Shown: one piece after another, positions 1 through 7,553 of the stretch
How positions within the stretch are numbered: the stretch's first letter is position 1
How the letters are laid out: every line of letters starts with the position of its first letter
Assembly (NCBI GenBank): GCA_018239715.1
Contig: JAFEGW010000001.1
Coordinates: 76,597-109,683 of the forward strand
Reading direction: 5' to 3'
Length of the DNA: 33,087 bases
Source of the DNA: Verrucomicrobiota bacterium
Lineage (GTDB): Bacteria > Chlamydiota > Chlamydiia > Chlamydiales > Rhabdochlamydiaceae
The notes under the pieces: generated by a model
The model's database searches: none
Told to the model about the DNA's origin: nothing
What the model saw: the letters and a program-made list of their open reading frames with translations, nothing else
Position numbers and translations under genes: made by a program

Positions 1-14
1 ATCAAAAATCATCC

Positions 15-52
15 AAAAATCGATCAAAAATTAATTACTAAACACCCTCTAA
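15..52 (+). repeat. copy 1 of a 38-bp sequence also found before ompH
   Basis: Reads AAAAATCGA, T, CAAAAAT, eight variable bases, AAACACCCTCTAA. It aligns with 20848-20884 at 33 of 38 columns with a single 1-nt gap, in the same orientation. Its right end covers the stop codon of the GH15 gene on the other strand. The bases before it (1-14) repeat the ATCAAAAATC theme. Function unknown; the flanking gene to the left is outside the window. Confidence 0.5.
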
Positions 53-2061
53 ATCGCATTTTTCTTAAAATATTTCGGACAGCCGCAAGCAGGACATTTC
101 TCCAGCTCGATGAGCTTATCTAAATATTCTTGAACTACTGCAATAAAAGTGCCATGGCTCCAGGTGAGTGGAGAAACGGAGAGAGGCTGGTTGGTAAAAG
201 GATGGACTTGTTCCGCCAAAACGCCGCTCTTTAAAGCATGGTCGGCTACCCACTCTAATATCTCGAGAGCTTTCTTCAAATCTTCGGCTTTTTTGGCCTT
301 CGCAATCTCGTACTGGGCGAGCCATAGTGTCGTGACAAACCACGGATTGCCCGGGACATCGGAGCTTTGGCGGTAATAGGTATCATTTTCGTAACGGGCC
401 AGGCCTCCTACCGAGGTTTTGCACCATAGCTTTTCACATACCTGCTCCATCGTGCTTTTGACTTTTTCATCCTCGGGAGAATAGGCCCCAAAGGCAAACG
501 CCGCATAAAGGCTGGCATCAAGGGTCTTATCGACTTCCATTGTACCATCTTTGTTGAAATTCACCATCCGGGCAAACCTCTTTTCTTTTTCTAGGTAAAG
601 GTATTTGTCCATGGCTTTGCGGATGACGGCCGCTTCAGTCCGGTATTCTTCCGCTAGATCCTTCTCTCCAAAAGCCTCGGTAAAATGAGCCGCGGCTAGA
701 AGGCCTCCGTAAACGGCCGAGACTGTGAACGTCAGCACCCCCTGTCTTTCCTCCCAGAGGTCATAACTGGGTAAAGGAAGGCCGTTTTTGTCCCGGTAGT
801 TGAGCATAAAATCGGCCGCTTTTTTAATCACAGGCTTATAAAGAGGAGCCACAAACTCGACATCTTTAAACTTCTGAAAATGCTTCCACAAAGACCAGAG
901 CATCAGCGCCGTCTCATCTTCTTGGATCGGAAGCTGCAGCTTGTGATCTTTGAGCCAGGGATGCCAGGAACTGGCAACAGAACCGGTGGGATTGTATTTG
1001 TGGAGGAAATAGCCGTCTTTTTCAAAGATCTTGGCGCAGAAGGTAAAGAAGCTGCGTGTGATCCCAAAATATCCTGCTAAATCGAGACCGTAAACAATCA
1101 AAGAGGCGTCGCGGGGCCACATGTAGCTATAAGTATCGCGGTTAAACTTCACCACATCGGAATCGTTGGCCGCCATGATGCTGCCCAGGTTATCGATCTG
1201 GGTCCGGCAGATGATCAAGCTCCGTTTATAAAGGCGTCCGATTTTCTCCCGGACACTTGCGGGAAAGAGATTAAAATTGAGATGCTCTTTATCGATCCAA
1301 AGCTCCCAATAGTCGAACGTCCGCTTGAGGATGATCTCTGGTGTTTTTTTCTTCACAATCTCATCTAATGCCCGCACCTCTTCCCAATTTCTCCCCGCAC
1401 AGATCCAATAATAACACTCTTCCTTGGCTCCCGGCTCCAATAGGAGATGAATACCAACAACCGAATCGATTGAGCCTTGCGCCACAGGATTGCCGCTTAA
1501 GACTCCGTCTTCGGCATCCCTCCATGTGCCTTCCATGGGGCCGGTTTCTTTATTGCCGATCGCAAAATGATCCACCCCATACTTTTTATTGGCACGCACG
1601 TTGATCAAAAAATAACGGTCACCCTTGTAGTGCACGACGCTGTTATTTTCGGGACGAAAAACCCCTGTATCTCCAATATCGGTCCCATAAATATGAAAAT
1701 CTTGTCCAAAAAACAGACGCATTTCTCTTTTTTCTGAAGAGAGATTTTCGACGGTGAGTTTTTTAAGGTAGATATTCTCATGAAAATCGACTAGGTCATG
1801 GATGAGAATCCGGATCTTCAAAGCCTCATGGACAAGCTCTACATCCGTCACTAAAGAATCTTCGAGATAGTCTTTCGAGATGCGCCACCCTTCAGGAACC
1901 CAGCTGAATTGCCCGTTTACCCAAACTCCGAACCGAAAAGGGTGGCCTTGGGTATGGCTTTCCTGACCGACATGCGGAAAATAAAACTCGCGTAAAACAT
2001 AGTCATTGTCAAAAGCGATCAAGAGATTGCCGTTTCCGACCGGGATATCTCTAGCCACCAA
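49..2061 (-). CDS. GH15-family glucoamylase / glucan hydrolase
   Basis: 670-residue glycoside hydrolase family 15 protein, expected to release glucose from the non-reducing ends of alpha-glucans such as glycogen or dextrins. Residues 1-250 form the beta-rich N-terminal domain typical of bacterial and archaeal GH15 enzymes. The (alpha/alpha)6 catalytic domain follows, with YMWPRDAS at 313-320, the general-acid region YDLWEERQ at 433-440 (E437 or E438) and the general-base region VLAEQVHPF at 614-622 (E617). No signal peptide is visible, so it is probably cytosolic and could act on the cell's own glycogen. The called start is TTG, with an in-frame GTG one codon later. Its first 11 bp overlap the end of the upstream azoreductase gene, which suggests co-transcription and translational coupling. 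Oddity: the C-terminus carries a CPACGCP cluster (656-662) that is not part of the catalytic fold. Exact substrate is inferred only at family level. Confidence 0.88.
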   Translation of the reverse strand: MVARDIPVGNGNLLIAFDNDYVLREFYFPHVGQESHTQGHPFRFGVWVNGQFSWVPEGWRISKDYLEDSLVTDVELVHEALKIRILIHDLVDFHENIYLKKLTVENLSSEKREMRLFFGQDFHIYGTDIGDTGVFRPENNSVVHYKGDRYFLINVRANKKYGVDHFAIGNKETGPMEGTWRDAEDGVLSGNPVAQGSIDSVVGIHLLLEPGAKEECYYWICAGRNWEEVRALDEIVKKKTPEIILKRTFDYWELWIDKEHLNFNLFPASVREKIGRLYKRSLIICRTQIDNLGSIMAANDSDVVKFNRDTYSYMWPRDASLIVYGLDLAGYFGITRSFFTFCAKIFEKDGYFLHKYNPTGSVASSWHPWLKDHKLQLPIQEDETALMLWSLWKHFQKFKDVEFVAPLYKPVIKKAADFMLNYRDKNGLPLPSYDLWEERQGVLTFTVSAVYGGLLAAAHFTEAFGEKDLAEEYRTEAAVIRKAMDKYLYLEKEKRFARMVNFNKDGTMEVDKTLDASLYAAFAFGAYSPEDEKVKSTMEQVCEKLWCKTSVGGLARYENDTYYRQSSDVPGNPWFVTTLWLAQYEIAKAKKAEDLKKALEILEWVADHALKSGVLAEQVHPFTNQPLSVSPLTWSHGTFIAVVQEYLDKLIELEKCPACGCPKYFKKNAI

Positions 2062-2677
2062 AGACCTCTAATTTCTGAGCCATTTCAATGGCCTCTTTCA
2101 CTTTTTTCTGCTCCAGCTCTTTTCCCATATCGGTCGGCTGAGCAACTACAAAAGTCATGTCGGTAATCCCGACGAATCCAAAAATCTTGCGGAGATACGG
2201 CTCATGGAAGTTATCCGAATGTGTTTGCGCGGTTGTATAAGCGCCGCCATAGGAGGCGATCACAACCATTTTTTTGCCTTTGACTAAACCTTCGGAGCCT
2301 TTATCGGTATAGCGGAAGAGGTACTTGGGCTGGACGATCAGGTCGATGTAGTGTTTGAGCATATAGGGAATGGTAAAGTTCCACATCGGAGCGCTAATGA
2401 GGTACCCGTCTGCCGAAAGAAACTGTTCGATATACGCCTCGATCTCTTTCCAGTTTTGCTTCAGCTCGCCATAAAGCCCTTTGCCATCCAGTAGAGCATA
2501 TTTGCCGCTCACCCGCTTTAAACTCATTGAGGGTAAGTTTTCTTTAGCCAGATTTAGCTCTTCCACGACCCAATCGGAATGTTTTTGCGCAAACGATCCC
2601 AAAAACGCCTCTGAGATCTTCAAAGTCCTCGATTCGTCTTCCCGCGGAGTGGCAATGATATGAAGCAATTTCTTCAT
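2051..2677 (-). CDS. azoR: FMN-dependent NADH-azoreductase (AzoR/AcpD family)
   Basis: 208-residue flavodoxin-fold protein. The N-terminal strand and loop (LLHIIATPREDESRTLKIS) is the FMN-phosphate-binding region, APMWNFTIPYMLKHYIDLI (about 97-115) is the signature of the NAD(P)H-dependent FMN reductase/azoreductase family, and ASYGGAYTT is the second flavin loop. Length matches E. coli AzoR (about 200 residues). Expected activity: two-electron reduction of quinones and azo compounds with NADH, probably a role in quinone or oxidative stress. The start is ATG, with no strong Shine-Dalgarno sequence. It is the first gene of a two-gene unit whose last 11 bp overlap the GH15 gene. Physiological substrate unknown. 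Confidence 0.88.
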   Translation of the reverse strand: MKKLLHIIATPREDESRTLKISEAFLGSFAQKHSDWVVEELNLAKENLPSMSLKRVSGKYALLDGKGLYGELKQNWKEIEAYIEQFLSADGYLISAPMWNFTIPYMLKHYIDLIVQPKYLFRYTDKGSEGLVKGKKMVVIASYGGAYTTAQTHSDNFHEPYLRKIFGFVGITDMTFVVAQPTDMGKELEQKKVKEAIEMAQKLEVFGG

Positions 2678-2710
2678 ACTTTTCTAAGTACACTAGGAGA
2701 AGAGTTAGAC

Positions 2711-3469
2711 TCAAGATGCTTTATTGGAAGAAGTCAAGATTTCGATCAGTCTCTGCCAATCTGAAATCCCTCTCAAAACCTCAGGCGGGCTATCCAACCA
2801 AAAAGCATGGATACGGTCTGCTAAATCGAGACTGTTTTCATTAAAAAGATATTTTTTGAGCGCTAAAGAATTTTGATCTTGATTCCCATGAAGAATATCA
2901 TTCGAGACATTGATCCTCTTTAAGAACTCCTTGCTAAAGCGTCCCAACATATCCAGTCGGGTCGCTCGACGGGCAGGATATGCAATGAATAAAAATCGAC
3001 CTGGATCACATTTCTCGATGACAGGTACAGTCACTTGCCCGATTCCATCAAAACCATTCAATATGCGGATTGCCTCTCCTCCGCAGCACATGTGAACAAA
3101 AATACGTTGGTAACGGCAATCTTTTATGTTCACTCTTGCTCTAATCAATCGGATGATGACGGCGTCATCCCGTGGGCTTCCTGGGCAGACACGAGCTTTC
3201 CATGCGTTATATTCACCCTTGAATACGTCGGTCGGTATGATTTCCCTCTTCGCTAAATCAATAGCAAAAGCGACCATCAATAAAGGGACGCTTATCAAGC
3301 TGAAAAGAGATCCGACCAATTTTATATTTTTTTCAAGTGTTCCTACACCTTTATTCTCAGTTGCATCTTCAAACCAATTACTTGTAAAAGACCAGGGGAT
3401 CAAGCATAAATCATGAGCCCTCCCCCAAAAACCTGTGGCAAAGTAATAATGCTGCTGATGGATTGCCAT
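2711..3469 (-). CDS. hypothetical protein with one transmembrane segment
   Basis: 252 residues, not recognised. One clear hydrophobic helix lies at about 50-71 (IKLVGSLFSLISVPLLMVAFAI), preceded by an aromatic-rich N-terminus and followed by a soluble domain of about 180 residues. That domain has several cysteines (95, 118, 128, 129, 154) including a CCGG stretch. An in-frame stop three codons upstream fixes ATG 3469 as the first possible start; there is no good Shine-Dalgarno sequence. It is transcribed divergently from aroG across 112 bp, and the azoreductase gene lies 33 bp downstream on the same strand. A single internal hydrophobic segment fits a membrane-anchored or secreted host-interaction protein, but nothing proves this. 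Confidence 0.7.
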   Translation of the reverse strand: MAIHQQHYYFATGFWGRAHDLCLIPWSFTSNWFEDATENKGVGTLEKNIKLVGSLFSLISVPLLMVAFAIDLAKREIIPTDVFKGEYNAWKARVCPGSPRDDAVIIRLIRARVNIKDCRYQRIFVHMCCGGEAIRILNGFDGIGQVTVPVIEKCDPGRFLFIAYPARRATRLDMLGRFSKEFLKRINVSNDILHGNQDQNSLALKKYLFNENSLDLADRIHAFWLDSPPEVLRGISDWQRLIEILTSSNKAS

Positions 3470-3581
3470 AGGCGATTATTTTAAAGATTTTTTATCTAAA
3501 ATGCAATTTATCACATACCTCTCAGGCCAAATGAGATTTTTACTTGGCACTAAAATCAAATTTTGCCATTTTACATAGAAT

Positions 3582-4598
3582 ATGCTTCCACCGAGGAAAA
3601 TCAAGCAAAAGCTTCCGGCAACGCAAAAACAAAAACTCTTCATCGAAAAAAACCGCGAGCTCGTTCGAGATTTAATCACAGGGAAAGACAGTCGGTTGGC
3701 GATTGTCTTAGGGCCCTGCTCGATCCATGATCTCTCGTCCGCTTTAGAATATGCCCGGCGTGTGAGAAACCTAGCTGAAGAAGTCGCCTCCACCTGCGTT
3801 TGCATCATGCGCGTCTATATCGAAAAACCCCGCACCGTGACAGGATGGAAAGGTCTTGCCTACGATCCGCATCTCGATGGATCTAATGACATCCAGACGG
3901 GTATCTTCTGGGCCCGGGAATTATTTTTGACGCTGACCGACTTGGGCATCCCGATAGCCACCGAGTTTTTAAATCCGCTGATCATCCCTTTTGTCCAAGA
4001 TTTAGTTTCTTGGGGATTTATTGGAGCCCGGACGTCGGCCTCTCAGCCTCATCGAGAGCTCGCTTCTTATCTCCCCTGTCCTATCGGCTTTAAAAACAGC
4101 CCGGAAGGCAATATCGACCAAGCGGTGCATGCGATGATCGCAGCCAGCAGCCCTCATCGATTTCCGCATATCAATGAAGAGGGAACTCTTTCGATTGTCG
4201 AAAGTGGAGGAAATCCTTATACGCATGTCGTCCTGAGGGGCTCCCGCGCGGAATCAAATTACGGACCTTCTTCCATTGCTGAAACTCTTGAGATCCTGGA
4301 TGTCCATGGCCTTAAAAACCGCGTTCTTATTGATTGTTCGCATGGGAACTGTCAGAAAGAATACCGCAAGCAGAAAGAGGCCTTCCAAACCGTCTTAGAG
4401 CAATTTGAACGGGGCAATAGCAAGATCTTAGGCATGATGCTCGAAAGTCATTTGGAAGAAGGATCGCAATATCTTTCGGAAAGCCCTTCCAGCTTGAAAT
4501 ACGCTGTCTCGATCACCGATCCATGTTTAGGCTGGTCGGAAACCGAAGCCCTCGTTCACATGGCAGCCGAAATGGCAACCTCGCGACTTTTCAAATAA
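3582..4598 (+). CDS. aroG: 3-deoxy-7-phosphoheptulonate synthase (DAHP synthase, type I)
   Basis: 338 residues; condenses phosphoenolpyruvate with erythrose 4-phosphate, the first step of the shikimate pathway. It aligns along its length with E. coli AroG: GPCSIHD at 44-50 (metal-ligand Cys46), MRVYIEKPRT with GWKGL (PEP site), IGARTSASQPHRELAS, CPIGFKN, the metal-ligand histidine in DCSHGN, MLESHLEEG (metal-ligand Glu) and SITDPCLGW (metal-ligand Asp). All catalytic residues are present. It starts about 15 residues later than E. coli AroG, and an in-frame TAG two codons upstream of ATG 3582 excludes an ATG extension, so the N-terminal arm that contributes to phenylalanine feedback binding is missing. 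No other aromatic pathway gene is adjacent. No clear Shine-Dalgarno sequence. Confidence 0.95.
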   Translation: MLPPRKIKQKLPATQKQKLFIEKNRELVRDLITGKDSRLAIVLGPCSIHDLSSALEYARRVRNLAEEVASTCVCIMRVYIEKPRTVTGWKGLAYDPHLDGSNDIQTGIFWARELFLTLTDLGIPIATEFLNPLIIPFVQDLVSWGFIGARTSASQPHRELASYLPCPIGFKNSPEGNIDQAVHAMIAASSPHRFPHINEEGTLSIVESGGNPYTHVVLRGSRAESNYGPSSIAETLEILDVHGLKNRVLIDCSHGNCQKEYRKQKEAFQTVLEQFERGNSKILGMMLESHLEEGSQYLSESPSSLKYAVSITDPCLGWSETEALVHMAAEMATSRLFK

Positions 4599-4701
4599 AG
4601 ATCGAATTCCTTCTTTCTACTAAAGATAATTTGGTAAAAAATCTTTCTTACTTTAAAATTTTATTCAATGTCCTTCATAAATAACCACTTGCGGAGAAAA
4701 T

Positions 4702-6564
4702 ATGGCTGTCATCGCGCAACCTCAAATTGCTTCCCTCTATGATCGGTTGGGATTAGCAAAGCTTTTTCCCAAAGCAGAATTCGGTTCCCCTAAAATGAAG
4801 GATTTCGTGGGCCACTTTTATTTTGCTTATAGAGAAGGTGCTCCAGTAGCTGTTCTAAAGTATATAGATGAAAATCTGAAGCCTAGCTGCAAAAGCTGCA
4901 TTAATAAACCTTACTCGGAGCATCGCTTAACAGCCTTACATATTGTTGTTATCAAGAACAACAGTGAGGGAGCTAGAGCCTTGCTTCAAAGAGGAGCAGA
5001 CATCGATGCAGAAGACGCCTATGGACTTACCGCTTGGCTGCAGACAGCTCTCCTCGCTGATTATGTCACCATTAAAAACACTTTGGAGAGTCACAAAGCC
5101 AAAAAAGATGAAGCCAAGTGGCAGCAATTGAGAAAAAGCGCGGGATTTGTACCTAACGCTCCCTCAATTGAACGATGTACTTTTACAGATGAGAACAAAG
5201 TTTCACATCCTCTGACTTCTGACTATTGTAGATCAGCTTTTGGAATGGAGTCTTATACAGATGATGTGATTTTCGGCCCTTCAGAACATATTTATCTGTG
5301 GCAATTATTCAATGCTTCTTCTCAAGATACAGTGACAAATGTTCTTCTGGCAAAGACCTCTCGTTGCCCTCAACTTTCCGTCCAACTTATCACAGGACTT
5401 TCCCCTGCAGGTCCTCAGCGTGCTCGTGGATTGATTCTCTGCCAGCCTCTTGAGAGATGCGATTTTATAGGCTTTTACGGTGCTAGAGCGACGATGTTAA
5501 AGCAAAATCCTAAGGTTGCTCGTTGGCAAATCCAAGATTACTTTCAACGCTCCGTTGTACAGGGCGATTCGAAGGAAGACTATTATTGTCAGATCGATTT
5601 AAAAAACCGGTTAATTGGAGATGCCTACTCGACAGGAAATATTATTCGGTTTGCTAATGATGGATGGCCTCTCATGATAGAATATCGCTTTTATGGCCCC
5701 CGCATTGGAGTATTTGCCCTACAAGCCCAACAAGCAGGTATTGAGCTCACGTGGGATTATGGGATCACCTGCTCTCAGCTAAAATGGGGTAATTATAGGC
5801 TACTCAACAAATCAGATATGGTACAATTTTTTGTAGAAGAACCCATTTTGACTCTTTTCCAAAAAATTGGAGCGAAAGAAAAGAATCTTCAAACAGTCCC
5901 TTGCAGGACAATAGAAGAGGCAGCACAAAAATCGATCGAGTTAGCCGGTTATCAAGCCAGGTTTAAATTTGTTTTCAATACCCCCTTAGCGATGATTTAT
6001 CTTTGTCTTAATCAGACAATCAAAGCTTCTGAAGTGATTAATCTTTTAACCTCTAATCCTTCGTTAGTCCAATTCCTGCAAATGCGAATTTATCAACCCC
6101 ACTATTTTTGGCTCGTTCAAACTCTAATCCTTCTCGAGCTGGTTGAAAAATGTCTTGATGAGCTGCCTCAAAATGATAAGAATATCGTATGTAGTTTTTT
6201 CCTCCATGAGATTATCGACCATTATTCTGTGATTCAAGTTGTCAAAGGTCTCGTTCATCTAAGAGCCTTTTTACGAGAAAACTTAGAAAGAAAAAAAGAT
6301 ATAAAAACTGGCTGGGACAAATTTAAAGATGAATTGAAGCAAAAGATTCGCAATTACTCGCTAGAAAAAGATGCTAAACCTCCCCTAGCCTTATTTAAAG
6401 ATAACACCATCATCTTTGTAAGAGAAGGCAGAGCAGATGAAGTACTTCATCATTTACACCTCCTTCAACCCATAGACGATACTTCAAGAAATACTCATTG
6501 TTCGCAAGAAACTTACGACTGGTGTGAAAATTATAACATCAATATCTATAGCAATTTCGTATAA
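4702..6564 (+). CDS. ankyrin-repeat and SET-domain protein (putative protein methyltransferase effector)
   Basis: 620 residues. Residues about 75-131 form one to two ankyrin repeats (TALHIVVIKNNSEGARALLQ, then RGADIDAEDAYGLTAW). Residues about 240-355 read as a SET domain: ARGLILCQPLERCDFIGFYG (241-260, the RGxxA...GxFIxEYxG strand region), DAYSTGNIIRFAND (307-320, matching the D-A-x-x-x-G-N-x-x-R-F-x-N stretch) and GIELTWDYG (346-354, matching the GEELTYDYG end with its tyrosine). SET enzymes transfer methyl groups from S-adenosylmethionine to lysines; chlamydial NUE and Legionella RomA/LegAS4 are secreted examples that act on host histones. Here the usual NHSC is NDGW, so only the Asn is kept and activity is uncertain. 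Residues 380-620 are helical and unrecognised. A good Shine-Dalgarno GGAG lies 6 nt before the ATG. Stop codons of this gene and the convergent lipoprotein gene are 2 bp apart. Confidence 0.8.
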   Translation: MAVIAQPQIASLYDRLGLAKLFPKAEFGSPKMKDFVGHFYFAYREGAPVAVLKYIDENLKPSCKSCINKPYSEHRLTALHIVVIKNNSEGARALLQRGADIDAEDAYGLTAWLQTALLADYVTIKNTLESHKAKKDEAKWQQLRKSAGFVPNAPSIERCTFTDENKVSHPLTSDYCRSAFGMESYTDDVIFGPSEHIYLWQLFNASSQDTVTNVLLAKTSRCPQLSVQLITGLSPAGPQRARGLILCQPLERCDFIGFYGARATMLKQNPKVARWQIQDYFQRSVVQGDSKEDYYCQIDLKNRLIGDAYSTGNIIRFANDGWPLMIEYRFYGPRIGVFALQAQQAGIELTWDYGITCSQLKWGNYRLLNKSDMVQFFVEEPILTLFQKIGAKEKNLQTVPCRTIEEAAQKSIELAGYQARFKFVFNTPLAMIYLCLNQTIKASEVINLLTSNPSLVQFLQMRIYQPHYFWLVQTLILLELVEKCLDELPQNDKNIVCSFFLHEIIDHYSVIQVVKGLVHLRAFLRENLERKKDIKTGWDKFKDELKQKIRNYSLEKDAKPPLALFKDNTIIFVREGRADEVLHHLHLLQPIDDTSRNTHCSQETYDWCENYNINIYSNFV

Positions 6565-6566
6565 GG

Positions 6567-7019
6567 TCACTTATTTTCTGAATTTTCTTCCAAAGTAATC
6601 AAGTTCACCCAAAGCTGATGTTTCCATTCACGATAGATCTGGTGATCGGAAGTGATGATATCTGCTTTGTAGGTCAGAAGGCCTCCTGTTTCATCATAGT
6701 CCTTGTCCAGGAGCGAATAAACCTCGTACCCAAGACGGCTCTCAATAGGATAGACAACCGTTTTTTCAGTGTGGTTTTTATAGATCATATGAAAAACAAT
6801 TTGAGGCTTTTTCTCCAAGAGCTCCGGAGGAACCGCCCACTGCAAAACAATTTTTTGACCTCGGGGAGGATCCAATCGCCTCGGATCGGGAGTGTTGACA
6901 TGGCTGCTTGCCAGGTAGGAGACATCGATCGGCATCTGCCGCAGAGAAAGATAATATTTTTCACAGCCTGTGAGGAGTAATAGGCAGAAAAAGGCGAGTC
7001 GTTTAAAATTTCTGGTCAT
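6567..7019 (-). CDS. small putative lipoprotein
   Basis: 150 residues from ATG 7019. The N-terminus MTRNFKRLAFFCLLLLTGC is a textbook lipoprotein signal: basic residues, a leucine/phenylalanine core and an LLTGC lipobox with the modified cysteine at 19. The open frame extends upstream to 7238, but that extension is antisense to the Nudix gene and would bury the signal peptide, so it is rejected. The mature part contains a run (about LQWAVPPELLEKKPQIVFHM) that looks like a beta-rich domain, followed by alternating hydrophobic residues. No named family recognised. Its start codon shares the CATG at 7017-7020 with the divergent Nudix gene, so the upstream signals of each gene lie inside the other. 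Probably anchored in the outer or inner membrane. Confidence 0.75.
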   Translation of the reverse strand: MTRNFKRLAFFCLLLLTGCEKYYLSLRQMPIDVSYLASSHVNTPDPRRLDPPRGQKIVLQWAVPPELLEKKPQIVFHMIYKNHTEKTVVYPIESRLGYEVYSLLDKDYDETGGLLTYKADIITSDHQIYREWKHQLWVNLITLEENSENK

Positions 7020-7509
7020 GAGCGAGTCCGTTGCATGTATTCTTTTCGAAGATTCTAAAATATTGCTGATTAAACGGCGCGATATTCCTGTCTGGGTGCT
7101 CCCTGGGGGCGGGATCGACCCAGGAGAAAACCCTGAGCAAGCGGCCTGCCGAGAAATGGAAGAAGAGACCGGTTGCAAAGTAGAAATTATTCGGAAAATC
7201 GCTGAATATACTCCGACCAACTGCCTCGCTAAGTTCACCCATTACTATGAAGTGAAGGCCGTCCAAGGCTGTCTCCAAACAGGCGCAGAGACCTTGGACT
7301 TTGCGTTTTTTTCCCTCGATCAGCTCCCTAAAAAATTGCCCCCTCCTTATCAGAGCTGGATTGCCGATGCAGCTGCCCGCCATTCGGAGATGCTAAGGAA
7401 ACCGGTTGAAGGTGTGAAGTACAGCGTCTTGCTCAAGCTGCTGATTTTGCATCCCTTACTGGTCGGTCGATTCTTGCTCACTAAGCTGGGCATTCATGTT
7501 AATCAATAA
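7018..7509 (+). CDS. Nudix hydrolase
   Basis: 163 residues from ATG 7018. A perfect Nudix box GX5EX7REUXEEXGU is present: GGIDPGE followed by NPEQAAC and REMEEETGC, about residues 31-53. The family hydrolyses nucleoside diphosphates linked to another moiety (damaged dNTPs, NDP-sugars, dinucleotides) using Mg2+ held by the Glu residues; the substrate cannot be told from the box. The C-terminus (about 130-163) is hydrophobic (YSVLLKLLILHPLLVGRFLL) and may be a membrane-associated helix, which is unusual for the family. An in-frame GTG at 6970 would add 16 residues, but the ATG places the first beta-strand (SVACILFEDSKILLIKR) at the normal position. No clear Shine-Dalgarno sequence. Start codon overlaps that of the divergent lipoprotein gene. 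Confidence 0.9.
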   Translation: MSESVACILFEDSKILLIKRRDIPVWVLPGGGIDPGENPEQAACREMEEETGCKVEIIRKIAEYTPTNCLAKFTHYYEVKAVQGCLQTGAETLDFAFFSLDQLPKKLPPPYQSWIADAAARHSEMLRKPVEGVKYSVLLKLLILHPLLVGRFLLTKLGIHVNQ

Positions 7510-7553
7510 TTTCTTGTGCTATGATCTTTGGGTAATTAACCCGGGAGTATCCT

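Noticed and set aside
3476-3808. 110-codon minus-strand frame over the start of aroG
   Set aside because: Overlaps the conserved AroG N-terminal coding sequence; a short hydrophobic stretch is not enough to call a gene.
4604-4660. Terminator after aroG from AAAGAT/ATCTTT
   Set aside because: Only 6 A-T-rich pairs with a long loop and no convincing T-run.
7003-7383. 126-codon minus-strand frame within the Nudix gene
   Set aside because: Shadow of the Nudix gene; the lipoprotein signal peptide at 7019 explains minus-strand coding better.
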